Below, one piece after another: positions 53,999 to 63,846 of a stretch of 64,000 nucleotides of DNA; within the stretch, counting starts at the first letter, position 1, and the number at the start of each line of letters is the position of its first letter. The DNA is from VAZQ01 sp963841105 (lineage in GTDB: Bacteria; Pseudomonadota; Alphaproteobacteria; Rhizobiales; Xanthobacteraceae), in the NCBI GenBank assembly GCA_963841105.1, contig CAWJCB010000008.1, forward strand, positions 248,001 through 312,000, in the 5' to 3' direction. The translations under genes were made by a program, and so were the position numbers. A model generated the notes under the pieces. The model was not told where the DNA came from and made no database searches. It saw nothing but the letters and a program-made list of their open reading frames with translations.

Positions 53999-56915
53999 AT
54001 GCTGATCAGGAGAACGCAGCGTGAGACCCATCGCGGCGCCCTTGTGGCTCGACTGCAGGGCCAATCTGAGAATGCTCTCGACCGCCGCACGTTCTTGCGC
54101 CGCTCCGGCCTTGCCGCCGGCAGTCTGGCGGCGCTTGGAGCTTTGCCGCTCGGGGGCGTGCGCAAGGCGAAGGCCGGTCCACCTCCGGCTCCAGGCGCGG
54201 CGGTAACCATCCACAAGAACATCTGTACGCATTGTGCAGTCGGCTGCACCGTCACAGCGGAAGTTTCCAATGGCGTGTGGATCGGCCAGGAGCCGAGCTG
54301 GGACAGTCCGTTCAACCGCGGCTCGCATTGCGCCAAGGGCGCCGCCGTGCGCGAGCTGGTGCACAGCGACCGGCGCCTGAAATACCCGATGAAGCTCGTC
54401 AACGGCCAATGGACCCGCATCAAATGGGACCAGGCCATCAACGAAATCGGCGACAAGATGATGGAGATTCGTCGAGAAGTCGGGTCCCGATTCGGTCTAT
54501 TGGCTTGGCTCGGCGAAATTCTCCAACGAAGGCACCTATATCTTCCGCAAGCTTGCGGCATTCTGGGGCACCAACAACCAGGATCACCAAGCGCGCATCT
54601 GCCATTCGACCACCGTCACCGGCGTGGCCAATACCTGGGGCTACGGGGCGATGACGAACAGTTTCAATGACATCCGCAACGCCAAGACCATGATCATCAT
54701 GGGCGGCAACCCGGCGGAAGCGCATCCGGTGTCGCTGCAGCACTTGCTCGAGGGCAAGGAGCTCAACCGGGCGAACTTCATTGTCATAGATCCGCGCATG
54801 ACGCGCACCGCCGCGCACGCGAATGAATATGTCCGCATCCGGCCCGGCACTGACATCCCTGTTCTGTGGGGCATGCTCTGGCACGTGTTCAAGAACGGCT
54901 GGGAAGACAAGGAATTCATCAAGCAGCGCGTCTATGGCTTCGAGGAGACGCGCAAGGAAATCGACAAATGGACACCCGAAGAAGTCGAACGTGTCAGCGG
55001 CGTGCCCGGCGAGCAGCTCGAACGCGTCGCGAAAATGTTCGCCACGCAAAAGCCCGCGACCCTGATCTGGTGCATGGGGCAGACCCAGCATACCGTCGGC
55101 ACCGCCAACGTTCGGGCGAGTTGCATTGCGTTGCTGGCGACGGGCAATGTCGGCAAGCCCGGTACGGGCGCCAACATTTTCCGCGGGCATGACAACGTGC
55201 AGGGGGCGACCGACATCGGCCTCGATGTCGTGACGTTGCCATTCTACTACGGCCTTTCCGAGGGCGCATGGAAGCATTTTTCGCGTGTGTGGGAAGTCGA
55301 CTACGACTACCTGCTCTCCCGCTTCGATTCCAAGAAATCGATGGAGGCGCCCGGCATCCCGCTCACACGCTGGTTCGACGCCGTTCTCCTGCCAAAGGAT
55401 CAGGTCGATCAAAAGGATACTGTGCGGGCGATGTTCGTTCAGGGGCATGCCAGCAACAGCATCACGCGCATCCCCGAATCGATGAAAGCTTTCGATAAGC
55501 TCGAGCTGCTGGTCGTGGCCGATCCGCATCCCACCACATGGGCGTCGCTCTCCGTTCAGGCCGGACGCAAAGACGGCACTTACCTGCTGCCGGTCTGCAC
55601 GCAGTTCGAGACGTCGGGCTCGCGCGTTGCGTCCAATCGCTCGCTGCAATGGGGCGATCAGATCGTGGCGCCGAGCTTCGAGTCCAAGGACGACTATGAA
55701 GTCATCTACCTGATGGCGAAGAAACTCGGGGTTGCCGATCTGATGTTCAAGAACATCAAGGTCGAGAAGGAGCGCCCGCTACCCGAAGACATCCTGCGCG
55801 AAATGAACCGCGGAAGTTGGAGCACCGGATACACCGGCCAGTCGCCCGAGCGGTTGAAGCTGCACATGGCGAACCAGAAAGACTTCGACCTCGTCACGCT
55901 GCGAGCCAAGGACGGCCCGTGCAAGGGCGACTATTACGGCCTTCCCTGGCCGTGCTGGGGCAGGCCGGAGATCAAGCATCCCGGCACGCCCATTCTCTAT
56001 AACGCGGGAGTTGCCGCGATGGACGGCGGCAGCGGCTTCCGGGCGCGGTTTGGGCTTGAGCGCAACGGCGTCTCGCTCCTGGCCGACGGCTCCTATCCGC
56101 CGGGCTCGGAGATTCAGGATGGCTATCCTGAGTTCAACATGGCCGTTCTCAAAAAACTCGGCTGGGATAAAGATCTCACACCCGACGAATTGGCGACGAT
56201 CGAGAAGGTTGGTGGCGGTCCCGACAAGGTCGACGGAGTCTCGTGGTCAACCGACCTGTCAGGCGGCATCCAGCGTGTGGCGCTCAAACACGGTTGCGCG
56301 CCCTACGGCAACGGCAAGGCGCGCACGGTCGCGTGGAACCTACCCGATCCGATCCCGGTCCATCGCGAGCCGATCTACACGCCGCGAGTCGAGCTCGTTG
56401 CGAAGTACCCGACACTGCCCGACGCGAAGCAGTTCAGGCTGCCAAACATCGGCTTTTCCGTCCAGAAAGCGGCTGTCGACAAAGATATCGCCAAGCAGTT
56501 CCCGCTGATCGTCTCGTCCGGCCGGCTGGTGGAATACGAAGGCGGCGGCGAGGAATCCCGCTCCAACAAGTGGCTCGCCGAGCTGCAGCAGGAGATGTTC
56601 ATCGAGATCAGTCCGGCGGACGCCGCGGACCGAGGCATCAAGGACGGCGGTTGGGTCTGGGTGACGGGAGCCGAGAACAGCGCCAAAGCCAGGATGAAAG
56701 CTCTTGTCACCGAGCGCGTGGGCAAAGGCGTGGCTTGGATGCCATTCCATTTCGGCGGTTGGTTCGGCGGCGAGGATTTGCGGTCTAAATATCCGCAGGG
56801 CGCCGATCCCATCGTTCTCGGCGAAAGCGCCAACACCATCATGACCTACGGCTACGACCCGGCAACCGGCATGCAGGAGCCCAAGGTCAGCTTGTGTCAG
56901 ATCAGGGCGGCCTAG
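53999..56915 (+). CDS. fdoG: Formate dehydrogenase alpha subunit, molybdopterin, Cys-type (frame broken once)
   Basis: About 971 residues in two frames joined at about 54482, where one extra G follows GAAGTC. N-terminal Tat signal (DRRTFLRRSGLAAGSLA), then the 4Fe-4S ligands Cys76, Cys79, Cys83 and Cys111 (ICTHCAVGCTV ... GSHCAKG). The corrected frame restores GPDSVYWLGSAKFSNEG and the active-site segment ARICHSTTVTGVANTWGYG, so the metal ligand is Cys (TGC), not selenocysteine. The bis-MGD-binding blocks MGGNPAEAHPVSLQH and the C-terminal cap are intact. It oxidises formate to CO2 in the periplasm and passes electrons to the beta subunit 11 bp downstream. The enzyme does not need the selD product. 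Confidence 0.93.
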
Positions 56916-56926
56916 GGAGGCACACC

Positions 56927-57523
56927 ATGGCCCGGATGAAATTCCTCTGCGATGCCGACCGTTGCATCGAGTGCAACGCGTGCGTTACCGCCTGCAAGAA
57001 CGAGCACGAGGTGCCGTGGGGCATCAACCGCCGGCGTGTCGTTACCATCAATGACGGCAAGCCGGGCGAGAGGTCGGTCTCGATGGCGTGCATGCACTGC
57101 ACCGACGCGCCGTGCCAGGCGGTGTGTCCGGTCAACTGCTTCTTCACGACGGCCGATGGCGTGGTGCTGCACTCCAAGGACCTCTGCATCGGCTGCGGCT
57201 ATTGCTTCTACGCCTGCCCGTTCGGCGCCCCGCAATATCCCAAGGTCGGCAACTTCGGCTCGCGCGGGAAGATGGACAAGTGCACGTATTGCGCCGGCGG
57301 TCCGGAGGCCGACGGCTCGGAGGAAGAGTTCAGGAAATACGGCAGCAACCGACTTGCCGCGGGCAAGCTGCCGCTGTGCGCGGAGATGTGCTCCACCAAG
57401 TCGCTCCTGGCCGGCGACGGCGAGATCATTGCGCAGATTTACAAGGAACGCGTGCGCAAGCGCGGCTACGGTTCCGGTGCCTGGGGCTGGAAGACCGCCT
57501 ATCGCGAGACCATTGAATCTTAG
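56927..57523 (+). CDS. fdh3B: Formate dehydrogenase beta subunit (four 4Fe-4S clusters)
   Basis: 198 residues from MARMKFLCDADRCIECNACV; GGGAGG precedes the ATG. Cys groups CIECNACVTACKNEHEVPWG, MACMHCTDAPCQAVCPVNC, CIGCGYCFYACPFG and CTYCAGG form four 4Fe-4S clusters that carry electrons from the alpha subunit to the cytochrome b subunit. Size is that of the compact Fdh3B type rather than FdoH, and there is no C-terminal membrane helix. Co-transcribed with alpha. Confidence 0.94.
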   Translation: MARMKFLCDADRCIECNACVTACKNEHEVPWGINRRRVVTINDGKPGERSVSMACMHCTDAPCQAVCPVNCFFTTADGVVLHSKDLCIGCGYCFYACPFGAPQYPKVGNFGSRGKMDKCTYCAGGPEADGSEEEFRKYGSNRLAAGKLPLCAEMCSTKSLLAGDGEIIAQIYKERVRKRGYGSGAWGWKTAYRETIES

Positions 57524-57559
57524 GCATGGATGCGCCTGGTGCGCCATATCACTCTGAGT

Positions 57560-57670
57560 GTCATGCCCGCGTATGCGGGCGTCTGTAACCACGGGTTTGG
57601 CCATGACGCACCTTCCTGCTCCCCAACGCCGGCGAGGATTACTGGATCATCCGCCGGCGCGGATGATGAC
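57560..57670. repeat. Bradyrhizobium-type palindromic repeat inside the formate dehydrogenase operon
   Basis: Starts GTCATGCCCGCGTATGCGGG and ends GATCATCCGCCGGCGCGGAT then GATGAC, with TGTAACCACG and ATTACTGGATC near the inner ends: the two-armed architecture of Bradyrhizobium intergenic repeats. It fills most of the gap between the beta and gamma genes and runs into the first possible gamma start (57663), favouring ATG 57690. Confidence 0.7.
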
Positions 57671-57689
57671 CGGTTCGGGATTTGCCGCT

Positions 57690-58700
57690 ATGGCGAAGTT
57701 GGTTGCTCACACGCGCTTCACGCTCGCCGCCTTGATGCTCGTTTTCACGGTCGCCGTTGCGAGTCCCCTTTATGCGCAGCAGCCGACTTCGGTTGACCCG
57801 CAGGCAAGAGCGGTCCAGGAGCGGCAGCTTCTGCGGGAGCAAAGCAGTATCCACGGCCGCGGCACGATTCCGGATACCAAGTCGTACGTCATCGAGCAGC
57901 CGGCCGGGCGCGACTGGCGGCACTTCCACCAGGTTACGCTGCACTGGATCGGCGGCATCGCGGTCATCGGCATGCTCGCGCTGCTTGTCGCGTTCTATCT
58001 GATCCGTGGCATGGTGCGCATCGAATCGAGCCGCTCCGGTCGCACGCTCGTGCGATTCAACGCCTTCGAGCGCTTCGTCCATTGGATGACGGCGGCCTGT
58101 TTCGTCATTCTCGGTTTGACCGGCCTCAATATAACCTTCGGCAAGGAGCTGCTGCTGCCGTGGATGGGACCTGAGGCGTTCGCCGGCTGGTCGCAGTGGG
58201 CGAAATATGCGCACAACTATTTGAGCTTTCCCTTCACCCTGGGCGTGGTCCTGATTTTCCTCATGTGGATCGCCTGGAATTTTCCGACCCGGGTCGATGT
58301 GGAGTGGCTGAAAGAGGGCGGCGGCATCGCCGGCCATAAGCATCCGCCGGCCTATCGCTTCAACGCCGGCCAGAAGATGATCTACTGGATCGTCGTGCTC
58401 GGCGGCGGCGCGGTCGCCGCGAGCGGTTACCTCCTGATGTTCCCGTTCTATGTCACCGACATCGCCGGCATGCAGACCGTGCAGATGGTCCATGGCGTTG
58501 TGGCGGTGCTGTTCGTCGCCGTCATGCTCGCGCACATCTATATCGGAACCATCGGCATGGAGGGCGCGTTCGAGGGAATGTGGGACGGCACCGTCGACGT
58601 CAACTGGGCGAAGGAGCACCACAGCCTCTGGATCGATCAGGAGACGCGCAAAGACGAGATCGTCCCCGATCGCCGCGCCGCCGCGAGTCCAGCCGAATAG
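57690..58700 (+). CDS. Formate dehydrogenase gamma subunit, cytochrome b556-type
   Basis: About 336 residues. A signal/anchor (AKLVAHTRFTLAALMLVFTV) leads into about 95 exported residues and then four membrane helices. Heme-ligand histidines are in FERFVHWMTAACFVILGLTG, KYAHNYLSFPFTLG and MVHGVVAVLFVAVMLAHIYI. It anchors the enzyme and passes electrons to quinone. The start is uncertain: ATG 57690 is chosen because 57663 lies in a palindromic repeat. The long N-terminal periplasmic part before the first heme helix is typical of this FdoI-like group. Confidence 0.9.
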   Translation: MAKLVAHTRFTLAALMLVFTVAVASPLYAQQPTSVDPQARAVQERQLLREQSSIHGRGTIPDTKSYVIEQPAGRDWRHFHQVTLHWIGGIAVIGMLALLVAFYLIRGMVRIESSRSGRTLVRFNAFERFVHWMTAACFVILGLTGLNITFGKELLLPWMGPEAFAGWSQWAKYAHNYLSFPFTLGVVLIFLMWIAWNFPTRVDVEWLKEGGGIAGHKHPPAYRFNAGQKMIYWIVVLGGGAVAASGYLLMFPFYVTDIAGMQTVQMVHGVVAVLFVAVMLAHIYIGTIGMEGAFEGMWDGTVDVNWAKEHHSLWIDQETRKDEIVPDRRAAASPAE

Positions 58701-58786
58701 GCGGTCGTCATCCGCAGTTGCGCGCAATGCCTTAGCCACGGCGGTTTCCAACTCACGATGAGACGGCAATCTCGGTTCGATCAATC

Positions 58787-60388
58787 ATGTCAACAGCGAC
58801 CATAGCTCTCCATGCCCATGAGGATCACCTGGTCGGGTGGCGGCGCTACGTCTATTCGACGAACCACAAGGACATCGGGACGATGTACCTCGTGTTCGCG
58901 ATCACGGCAGGCGTGATCGGCGGCGCGCTTTCGATCCTGATACGGATGGAATTGCAGGAACCGGGGCTGCAGATATTTTCGGCGACGCATTATTACAACG
59001 TGGTCGTAAGCGCTCACGGCCTCATCATGATCTTCTTCGTGTTGATGCCGGCGCTGATCGGCGGCTTCGGTAACTGGTTCGTGCCGCTCATGATCGGCGC
59101 GCCCGACATGGCCTTCCCGCGCATGAACAATATCTCGTTCTGGCTGCTCGTGGCCTCTTTTACGCTGCTCGTCATGTCCGTTTTCACCGGAGGCGAGCCT
59201 GGCGTCAACGGCGCCGGCACCGGTTGGACGCTTTATCCGCCGCTCTCGACGGCCGGTCATCCAGGTCCGGCGGTCGATTTTCTGATCTTGTCGATACACC
59301 TCGCCGGCGCATCGTCGATCCTCGGCGCCATCAACTTCATCACGACGATCTTCAACATGCGGACGCCGGGCATGACTTTCTTCAGGATGCCGCTGTTCGT
59401 GTGGTCGATCCTGGTTACGACGATTCAGCTGTTGCTGGTATTGCCGGTGCTGGCGGGTGCCGTCACCATGATGCTGACCGACCGCAATTTCGGCACCACG
59501 TTCTTCAATCCAGCCGGCGGCGGCGACCCGTTGTTGTTCCAACACCTGTTCTGGTTCTTCGGTCATCCGGAGGTTTACATTATGATTCTGCCGGGTTTCG
59601 GCATCATCAGCCAGGTCATCGCGACCTTCAGCCGCAAACCGGTCTTCGGCTATCTCGGGATGGTCTTTGCGCTGCTCGCGATCATGTTCATCGGCATGGT
59701 TGTCTGGGCACACCACATGTACACGGTTGGCATGTCATTGCATGCCCAGGCCTACTTTGCCCTCGCCAGCATGGTGATCGCGGTGCCGACCGGCATCAAG
59801 GTTTTCTCGTGGATCGCGACCATGTGGGGCGGCTCGGTCGAGATCCGCACGCCGCTTCTGTGGGCCATCGGATTTATTTTCCTGTTTACGGTCGGAGGCG
59901 TCACCGGCGTGGTGCTTGCCAACCCTGGCATCGATCGTTCGCTTCAGGACACGTACTACGTGGTCGCCCACTTCCACTACGTGCTTTCGCTCGGCTCCAC
60001 TTTCGCGATTTTCGCCGGCTGGTATTACTGGTTTCCGAAGATGACCGGCTACACCTATTCCGAATTGCTTGGGAAGCTGCATTTCTGGCTGACCTTCATC
60101 GGGGTCAATCTGGTGTTCTTTCCGCAGCATTTCCTCGGCCTTGCCGGAATGCCGCGCCGCGTTGCGGACTATCCCGACGCCTTCGCCGGTTGGAATTTCA
60201 TCTCGTCGATCGGGTCGTACATCTCGGCCTTGGGCCTTATCGTGTTTTTCGTCGGCATTGCCTACGCTTTCGCCCGCAAGAACAGGGCGGCCGCCAACCC
60301 ATGGGGTGTCGGCGCAACGACCCTCGAATGGACGCTGCCCTCCCCGCCGCCGTTCCACCAATATGAAACTCTGCCGCGGGTCGCATAG
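58787..60388 (+). CDS. ctaD: Cytochrome c oxidase subunit I (CtaD-like), orphan
   Basis: 533 residues. Heme a and a3/CuB ligands are present: His77, His260 with cross-link Tyr264 (GHPEVYIMIL), His309-His310, His395 and His397. Proton-channel residues Glu262 and Lys338 (VPTGIKVF) and the D-channel entrance GAPDMAFPRMNN are kept, so it should be an active A-type heme-copper oxidase. No subunit II, III or assembly gene is adjacent, which is odd. It lies 86 bp downstream of the formate dehydrogenase gamma gene on the same strand and could form a formate-to-oxygen branch with it (inference). Start MSTATIALHAHEDHLVGW. Confidence 0.95.
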   Translation: MSTATIALHAHEDHLVGWRRYVYSTNHKDIGTMYLVFAITAGVIGGALSILIRMELQEPGLQIFSATHYYNVVVSAHGLIMIFFVLMPALIGGFGNWFVPLMIGAPDMAFPRMNNISFWLLVASFTLLVMSVFTGGEPGVNGAGTGWTLYPPLSTAGHPGPAVDFLILSIHLAGASSILGAINFITTIFNMRTPGMTFFRMPLFVWSILVTTIQLLLVLPVLAGAVTMMLTDRNFGTTFFNPAGGGDPLLFQHLFWFFGHPEVYIMILPGFGIISQVIATFSRKPVFGYLGMVFALLAIMFIGMVVWAHHMYTVGMSLHAQAYFALASMVIAVPTGIKVFSWIATMWGGSVEIRTPLLWAIGFIFLFTVGGVTGVVLANPGIDRSLQDTYYVVAHFHYVLSLGSTFAIFAGWYYWFPKMTGYTYSELLGKLHFWLTFIGVNLVFFPQHFLGLAGMPRRVADYPDAFAGWNFISSIGSYISALGLIVFFVGIAYAFARKNRAAANPWGVGATTLEWTLPSPPPFHQYETLPRVA

Positions 60389-60603
60389 TTGGCTCGTCAA
60401 GGCGGGGCGTGCGCTGGACTGCTCTGCAGTTGGCGGAGGGAGTGTCGGATATTAGCTGTGCTCGCGTGTGCACAGCAATCCTCACGAGTTTGCAAGTCAT
60501 TGATTAACTAAATACAGAATCCAAGCCCGTGCTGAGCTGTGCATCGTGATGCGCAGAATCCTACACTTATTTGTAGGAGGGTTTGTAGGTAGGAGCATCA
60601 CCA

Positions 60604-61863
60604 GTGCCGCGTATCGTTCGGAAGTTGACCACCCGTGAGATCGAGAGTCTGCGCAAGCGCGGCGGCACGCATGCCGTCGGCGATAATCTCTATGTCCAAG
60701 TCAGGGGCGACGCAGCCTCCTGGGTTTTCAGGTACTTTAACGATGGCAAGGACCGTTGGGCCGGACTTGGCTCATTGCGTGACTGGTCGCTTGCCGAGGC
60801 TCGGGAACGCGCCGGGGAGTTTCGCAAGCGCTTGCTGATAGCAAGGACCCTTTGGCGGAGCGGGAGCGTGAGAACGCGACTGAGCGCGCCGAAAAGCTGA
60901 AACAGACAACGTTCGCTGAGGCGGCAAAGGAATACATCGACAACCAGGAGGTCGAATGGAAGAACGCGAAGCACACGGCCCAATGGCGGCAGACGTTCGA
61001 GAAAACTACGAAGGCCATAAACGACCTCCCCGTATCCGCGATTGACACCAGCCACGTGCTGAAGGTCTTGCAGCCTATCTGGCAACGGACGCCTGAGTCG
61101 GCCAGCCGCGTTAGGGGGCGGATCGAAGCCGTACTCTCCTACGGGTCGGCGGCTGGATATAGGAGCAGGGACAAAGACAATCCTGCCCGGTGGCGCGGAC
61201 ATCTGAAGCATATGCTGGCCGGCAAGGCTCATGTGCAGAAGCGGAAACGAGAGCGCGCTGGAAAATCCGAACACTTCAAGGCGCTGCCCTACGCTGAACT
61301 GCCTGCATTCATGGCCAAGCTGCGCGCCAACGACTCAGTTTCGGCGCGCGCGCTGGATCCTCACAGCTGCCCGCACGAATGAATCGATCGGGGCACGCTT
61401 CCCCGAGATCGACCGCGATAAGAGGACGTGGACGATCCCTGGCTCGCGTATGAAGGCTGGCAAAGAGCACGTGATCCCGCTCTCGGACCGCGTCATGCAG
61501 CTCTTGGGGCCGGGCGCAGATGACGGATACCTGTTTCCTGGCGCGACCGGGCATCGGCCATTGTCGAATATAAGCATGCTCGAATTGGTACGCGGGATGT
61601 TAGGCATGGGCTTCACGGTGCATGGTTTCCGCAGCACATTCCGGGATTGGTGCCGCGAGCAGACCAGCTTCCCACGTGAGATCGCTGAGCTGGCGCTTGC
61701 CCACACCAACAAAGATAAGACCGAACGCGCCTACGCGCGCGGTGCTGCCGTTGAGCGGCGACGCAGGCTGATGGATGCCTGGACTAAGTTCTGCATGTCC
61801 AACGTGGCGTCTGAGGCGAAGGTGGTGCCCTTGCGCGGACGTGGAGCGGCAGAGGCGGCATAG
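60604..61863 (+). pseudogene. Tyrosine recombinase (integrase) of an integrative element, broken in two places
   Basis: About 420 codons in three frames. The N-terminal domain (VRKLTTREIESLRKRGGTHA, GRH-like VGDNLYVQVRGDAASWVFRY) is of the P4-integrase type; SAM-like core-binding FAEAAKEYIDNQEVEWKN; catalytic domain ILTAARTNESIGARFPEID (Arg), MGFTVHGFRSTFRDWCRE (His-x-x-Arg), ELALAHTNKDKTERAY (His/Tyr). Frame changes lie near 60840 (one base lost) and 61355-61365, where the usual R-F-L before ILTAART is missing too, suggesting an 8-base deletion. The start is GTG 60604 with AGGAG upstream. Probably inactive. No tRNA abuts it, so the attachment site is unknown. Confidence 0.85.
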
Positions 61864-62130
61864 GCCACGAGCTGCCCTCCCTAGTGCTGTACGTGCGTGC
61901 AGCGGGTTGACCCTCTCACCAGACACGTTTACGGGTTTTGAGACTTTAGAGCGCAATTTCTCCGGGGGCATGAGCACCCCACACGTTCGGTCCAATCCCG
62001 AACCTGAGAGCCGCCGGATGAGCCGCAGCCCGAGGGCCGCCGCGAACCCGAACCTCCGACGTGAGCCGGAATCCTGAAATCCCGACGCCGCCACGCCTAG
62101 TGCGCTGTCGCGGCCTATGGAGGTTCGATC

Positions 62131-62460
62131 ATGTCCCTCGAAAAAGTCGTAGCGCACGCGGAGGCCACCGAAGGCTTGCCGCGCCTATTCGAGCCCGCGG
62201 CCTACAGCGTCGATGCGTTCTGCCGCGCCCATTCGATTTCCCGAAGCATGTTCTACGCACTGCTTCGGGATGGCCAAGGTCCACGCCTCATGAAGATCGG
62301 CGCACGGACGCTGATATCGCGGGAGGCGGCCGAGGACTGGCGATGGGCTCGCGAGCGGGCTACCGAAGTCTCGCCTACGGAGAATGCAGTCGGTGGTCGG
62401 CGCCGCCGCCATCATCTCCGGCCGGACCGCGCTGATCCGGTGCGTACGCGCCGACACTGA
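62131..62460 (+). CDS. AlpA/excisionase-like helix-turn-helix protein
   Basis: 109 residues. The core YSVDAFCRAHSISRSMFYAL then LLRDGQGPRLMKIGARTLIS and REAAEDW is the MerR-like winged helix of AlpA/Xis family proteins found beside integrases. It probably regulates excision or element genes. The Arg/His-rich end after residue 85 looks out of character and could be another frame slip. It lies 267 bp downstream of the integrase. Confidence 0.8.
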   Translation: MSLEKVVAHAEATEGLPRLFEPAAYSVDAFCRAHSISRSMFYALLRDGQGPRLMKIGARTLISREAAEDWRWARERATEVSPTENAVGGRRRRHHLRPDRADPVRTRRH

Positions 62461-63453
62461 CGGGCCGGGAACAAGCCCGCCATCCCGGTGGTCCTGTCGT
62501 CCACGTGTCGGCCATTGCTGTGACTTTGCCGCAGCTGTGCAGGGGTGTGCGGGGGGTGAGTGAGGGGGTGGTGGTGCACGGGAAACCATGTGTTCGATGA
62601 ATGGATTACGTAGTTCTGTGCGGGGTGAGCGAGGGTTTTTCATAAACTCAGTCCCGATCACAGTTCATTTGTGAGATATTGAAAATCGCTCAAACGAACT
62701 GTCGAGTACGTAGGAACTACCGAGACCCACCCTCGAAATCGCTCAGGAGCCCGTACTCGATGCGAACCTACGAGAATGGCTGACCAAATCCCCCCGCGTT
62801 AACCGCTTTCCTCAGGCACGCGCGCGCGAGGTCCTCTCCGTTTTGATCTTTGTTTCGCGCTTGGTGGGGACACCGGGCGGGGGTGGGCTGCATTTTCTTT
62901 TACTCCCTACGATTTCCGAGTTCGTTTTACCCCCCGGCCCATTCATTCAAGTGAAATCCCAATCCGTCAGGGGGAATAGAAAATGCAGCCCGCCCGGCGT
63001 CCGCATTCGCTCAAACCGAGCGCGCCCGGCGTCGGGCCGATGCCGCCGATTTAACCCCTTTCGTTGGCCATGCGCGCGCGAGGCGCGGCGTCAGCACGTG
63101 AGTGAGATACGGGGTACGATTGCCGCGGCGCGCTAATTGCAAAATGTGGTGGGGGGCTTTGCTGTCCTCTCTTTCCCCAAAAGAAAAAAGAAATTTCCAA
63201 AAAAAAGCCCCACCTAAATCGCAGAGGGCCGATGCGCCTACATGCGCCAGCACGGCTTCCCCAAGCCTGTGCAATTCGGCGGCGCAACGGACACAGCGTC
63301 GAAAGGAGTTGACCCGTTCCGCGCAAGTGGCCGATAGTGCCGTTTGTGCGCTGCTATCCCCGTGGCAGCATGCAGGTCAACGGACATTGGTAGCGGCTAC
63401 CCGCCGGGCTGTATCGGCGGGACATGGGCAATCCGTCACGGATGCCGTTGCCC
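62461..63453. other. Long non-coding stretch of the integrative element
   Basis: Almost 1 kb without a credible gene. It contains a G-rich run at about 62545-62580, an inverted repeat (62873-62997), a near-repeat (TTAACCGCTTTC...GCGCGCGCGAGG around 62800-62831 and again around 63051-63082) and A-rich tracts near 63178-63208. Such a mix fits a regulatory or replication/transfer region of a mobile element. Confidence 0.55.
62873..62997. repeat. Imperfect inverted repeat, arms about 30 bp, spacer about 60 bp
   Basis: Left arm 62873-62906 contains GGGCTGCATTTTCTTTTACT; right arm 62969-62997 contains ATAGAAAATGCAGCCCGCCC, pairing over roughly 25 bases including GGGCTGCATTTTCT exactly. The spacer is T-rich with an internal CCCCCCGGCCC. 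No coding function. Confidence 0.7.
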
Positions 63454-63786
63454 ATGTCTGCCCCCATACACTATCTGTATAGCATTCTCCTACCCGATGG
63501 ACATGCCTACATCGGCCGTTCTGTACGACCTCGATTGCGCTTTTCCGAACACGCCTGCGCGGATTCCTATGTCGGCAATGCGATCCGCCACCACGGCCCT
63601 CACAACTGTATCCTCCAAATCTTGTGCGCCGGCTCCAAGGACTACATCGCTGACTTGGAACAACGTGCCATCTTAAAATTCAATACTCTGGCTCCGTGGG
63701 GCTACAATGCCGGGAGGCCATTGCGCTGGACCCACCGGTCACCGAGACATCATCAGCAGCTGGATGAGTTGCTGGTTGCAATGTAA
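63454..63786 (+). CDS. GIY-YIG nuclease domain protein
   Basis: 110 residues. IHYLYSILLPDGHAYIGRSV matches the GIY-YIG two-strand core (Y-x-Y ... Y-I-G-R), with the Arg-containing helix RPRLRFSEHACADSYVGNAI and a conserved Glu in ADLEQRAILKFNTLAPWGYN. These small proteins are common in phages and integrative elements, as homing-type or repair endonucleases. ATG 63454 starts at the fold; 63424 is an upstream alternative. Lies inside the integrative element. Confidence 0.75.
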   Translation: MSAPIHYLYSILLPDGHAYIGRSVRPRLRFSEHACADSYVGNAIRHHGPHNCILQILCAGSKDYIADLEQRAILKFNTLAPWGYNAGRPLRWTHRSPRHHQQLDELLVAM

Positions 63787-63846
63787 TGGTCAGGCAAGCG
63801 GGCAGCGCCTTCGTGCGAGCGCGCATCGCGACGACGGCCCTAACCC

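Noticed and set aside
53999..56915. Possible selenocysteine codon in formate dehydrogenase, given selD nearby
   Set aside because: The ligand codon is TGC in the restored frame; the frame break near 54482 is upstream and is not a UGA readthrough.
60389..60603. tRNA gene as attachment site upstream of the integrase
   Set aside because: No cloverleaf or conserved T-loop sequence could be found there.
61920..62100. Short GC-rich repeats (CCCGAACCT, GAGCCGC) after the integrase
   Set aside because: Only two imperfect copies each, no regular period; not a CRISPR array or a clear tandem repeat.
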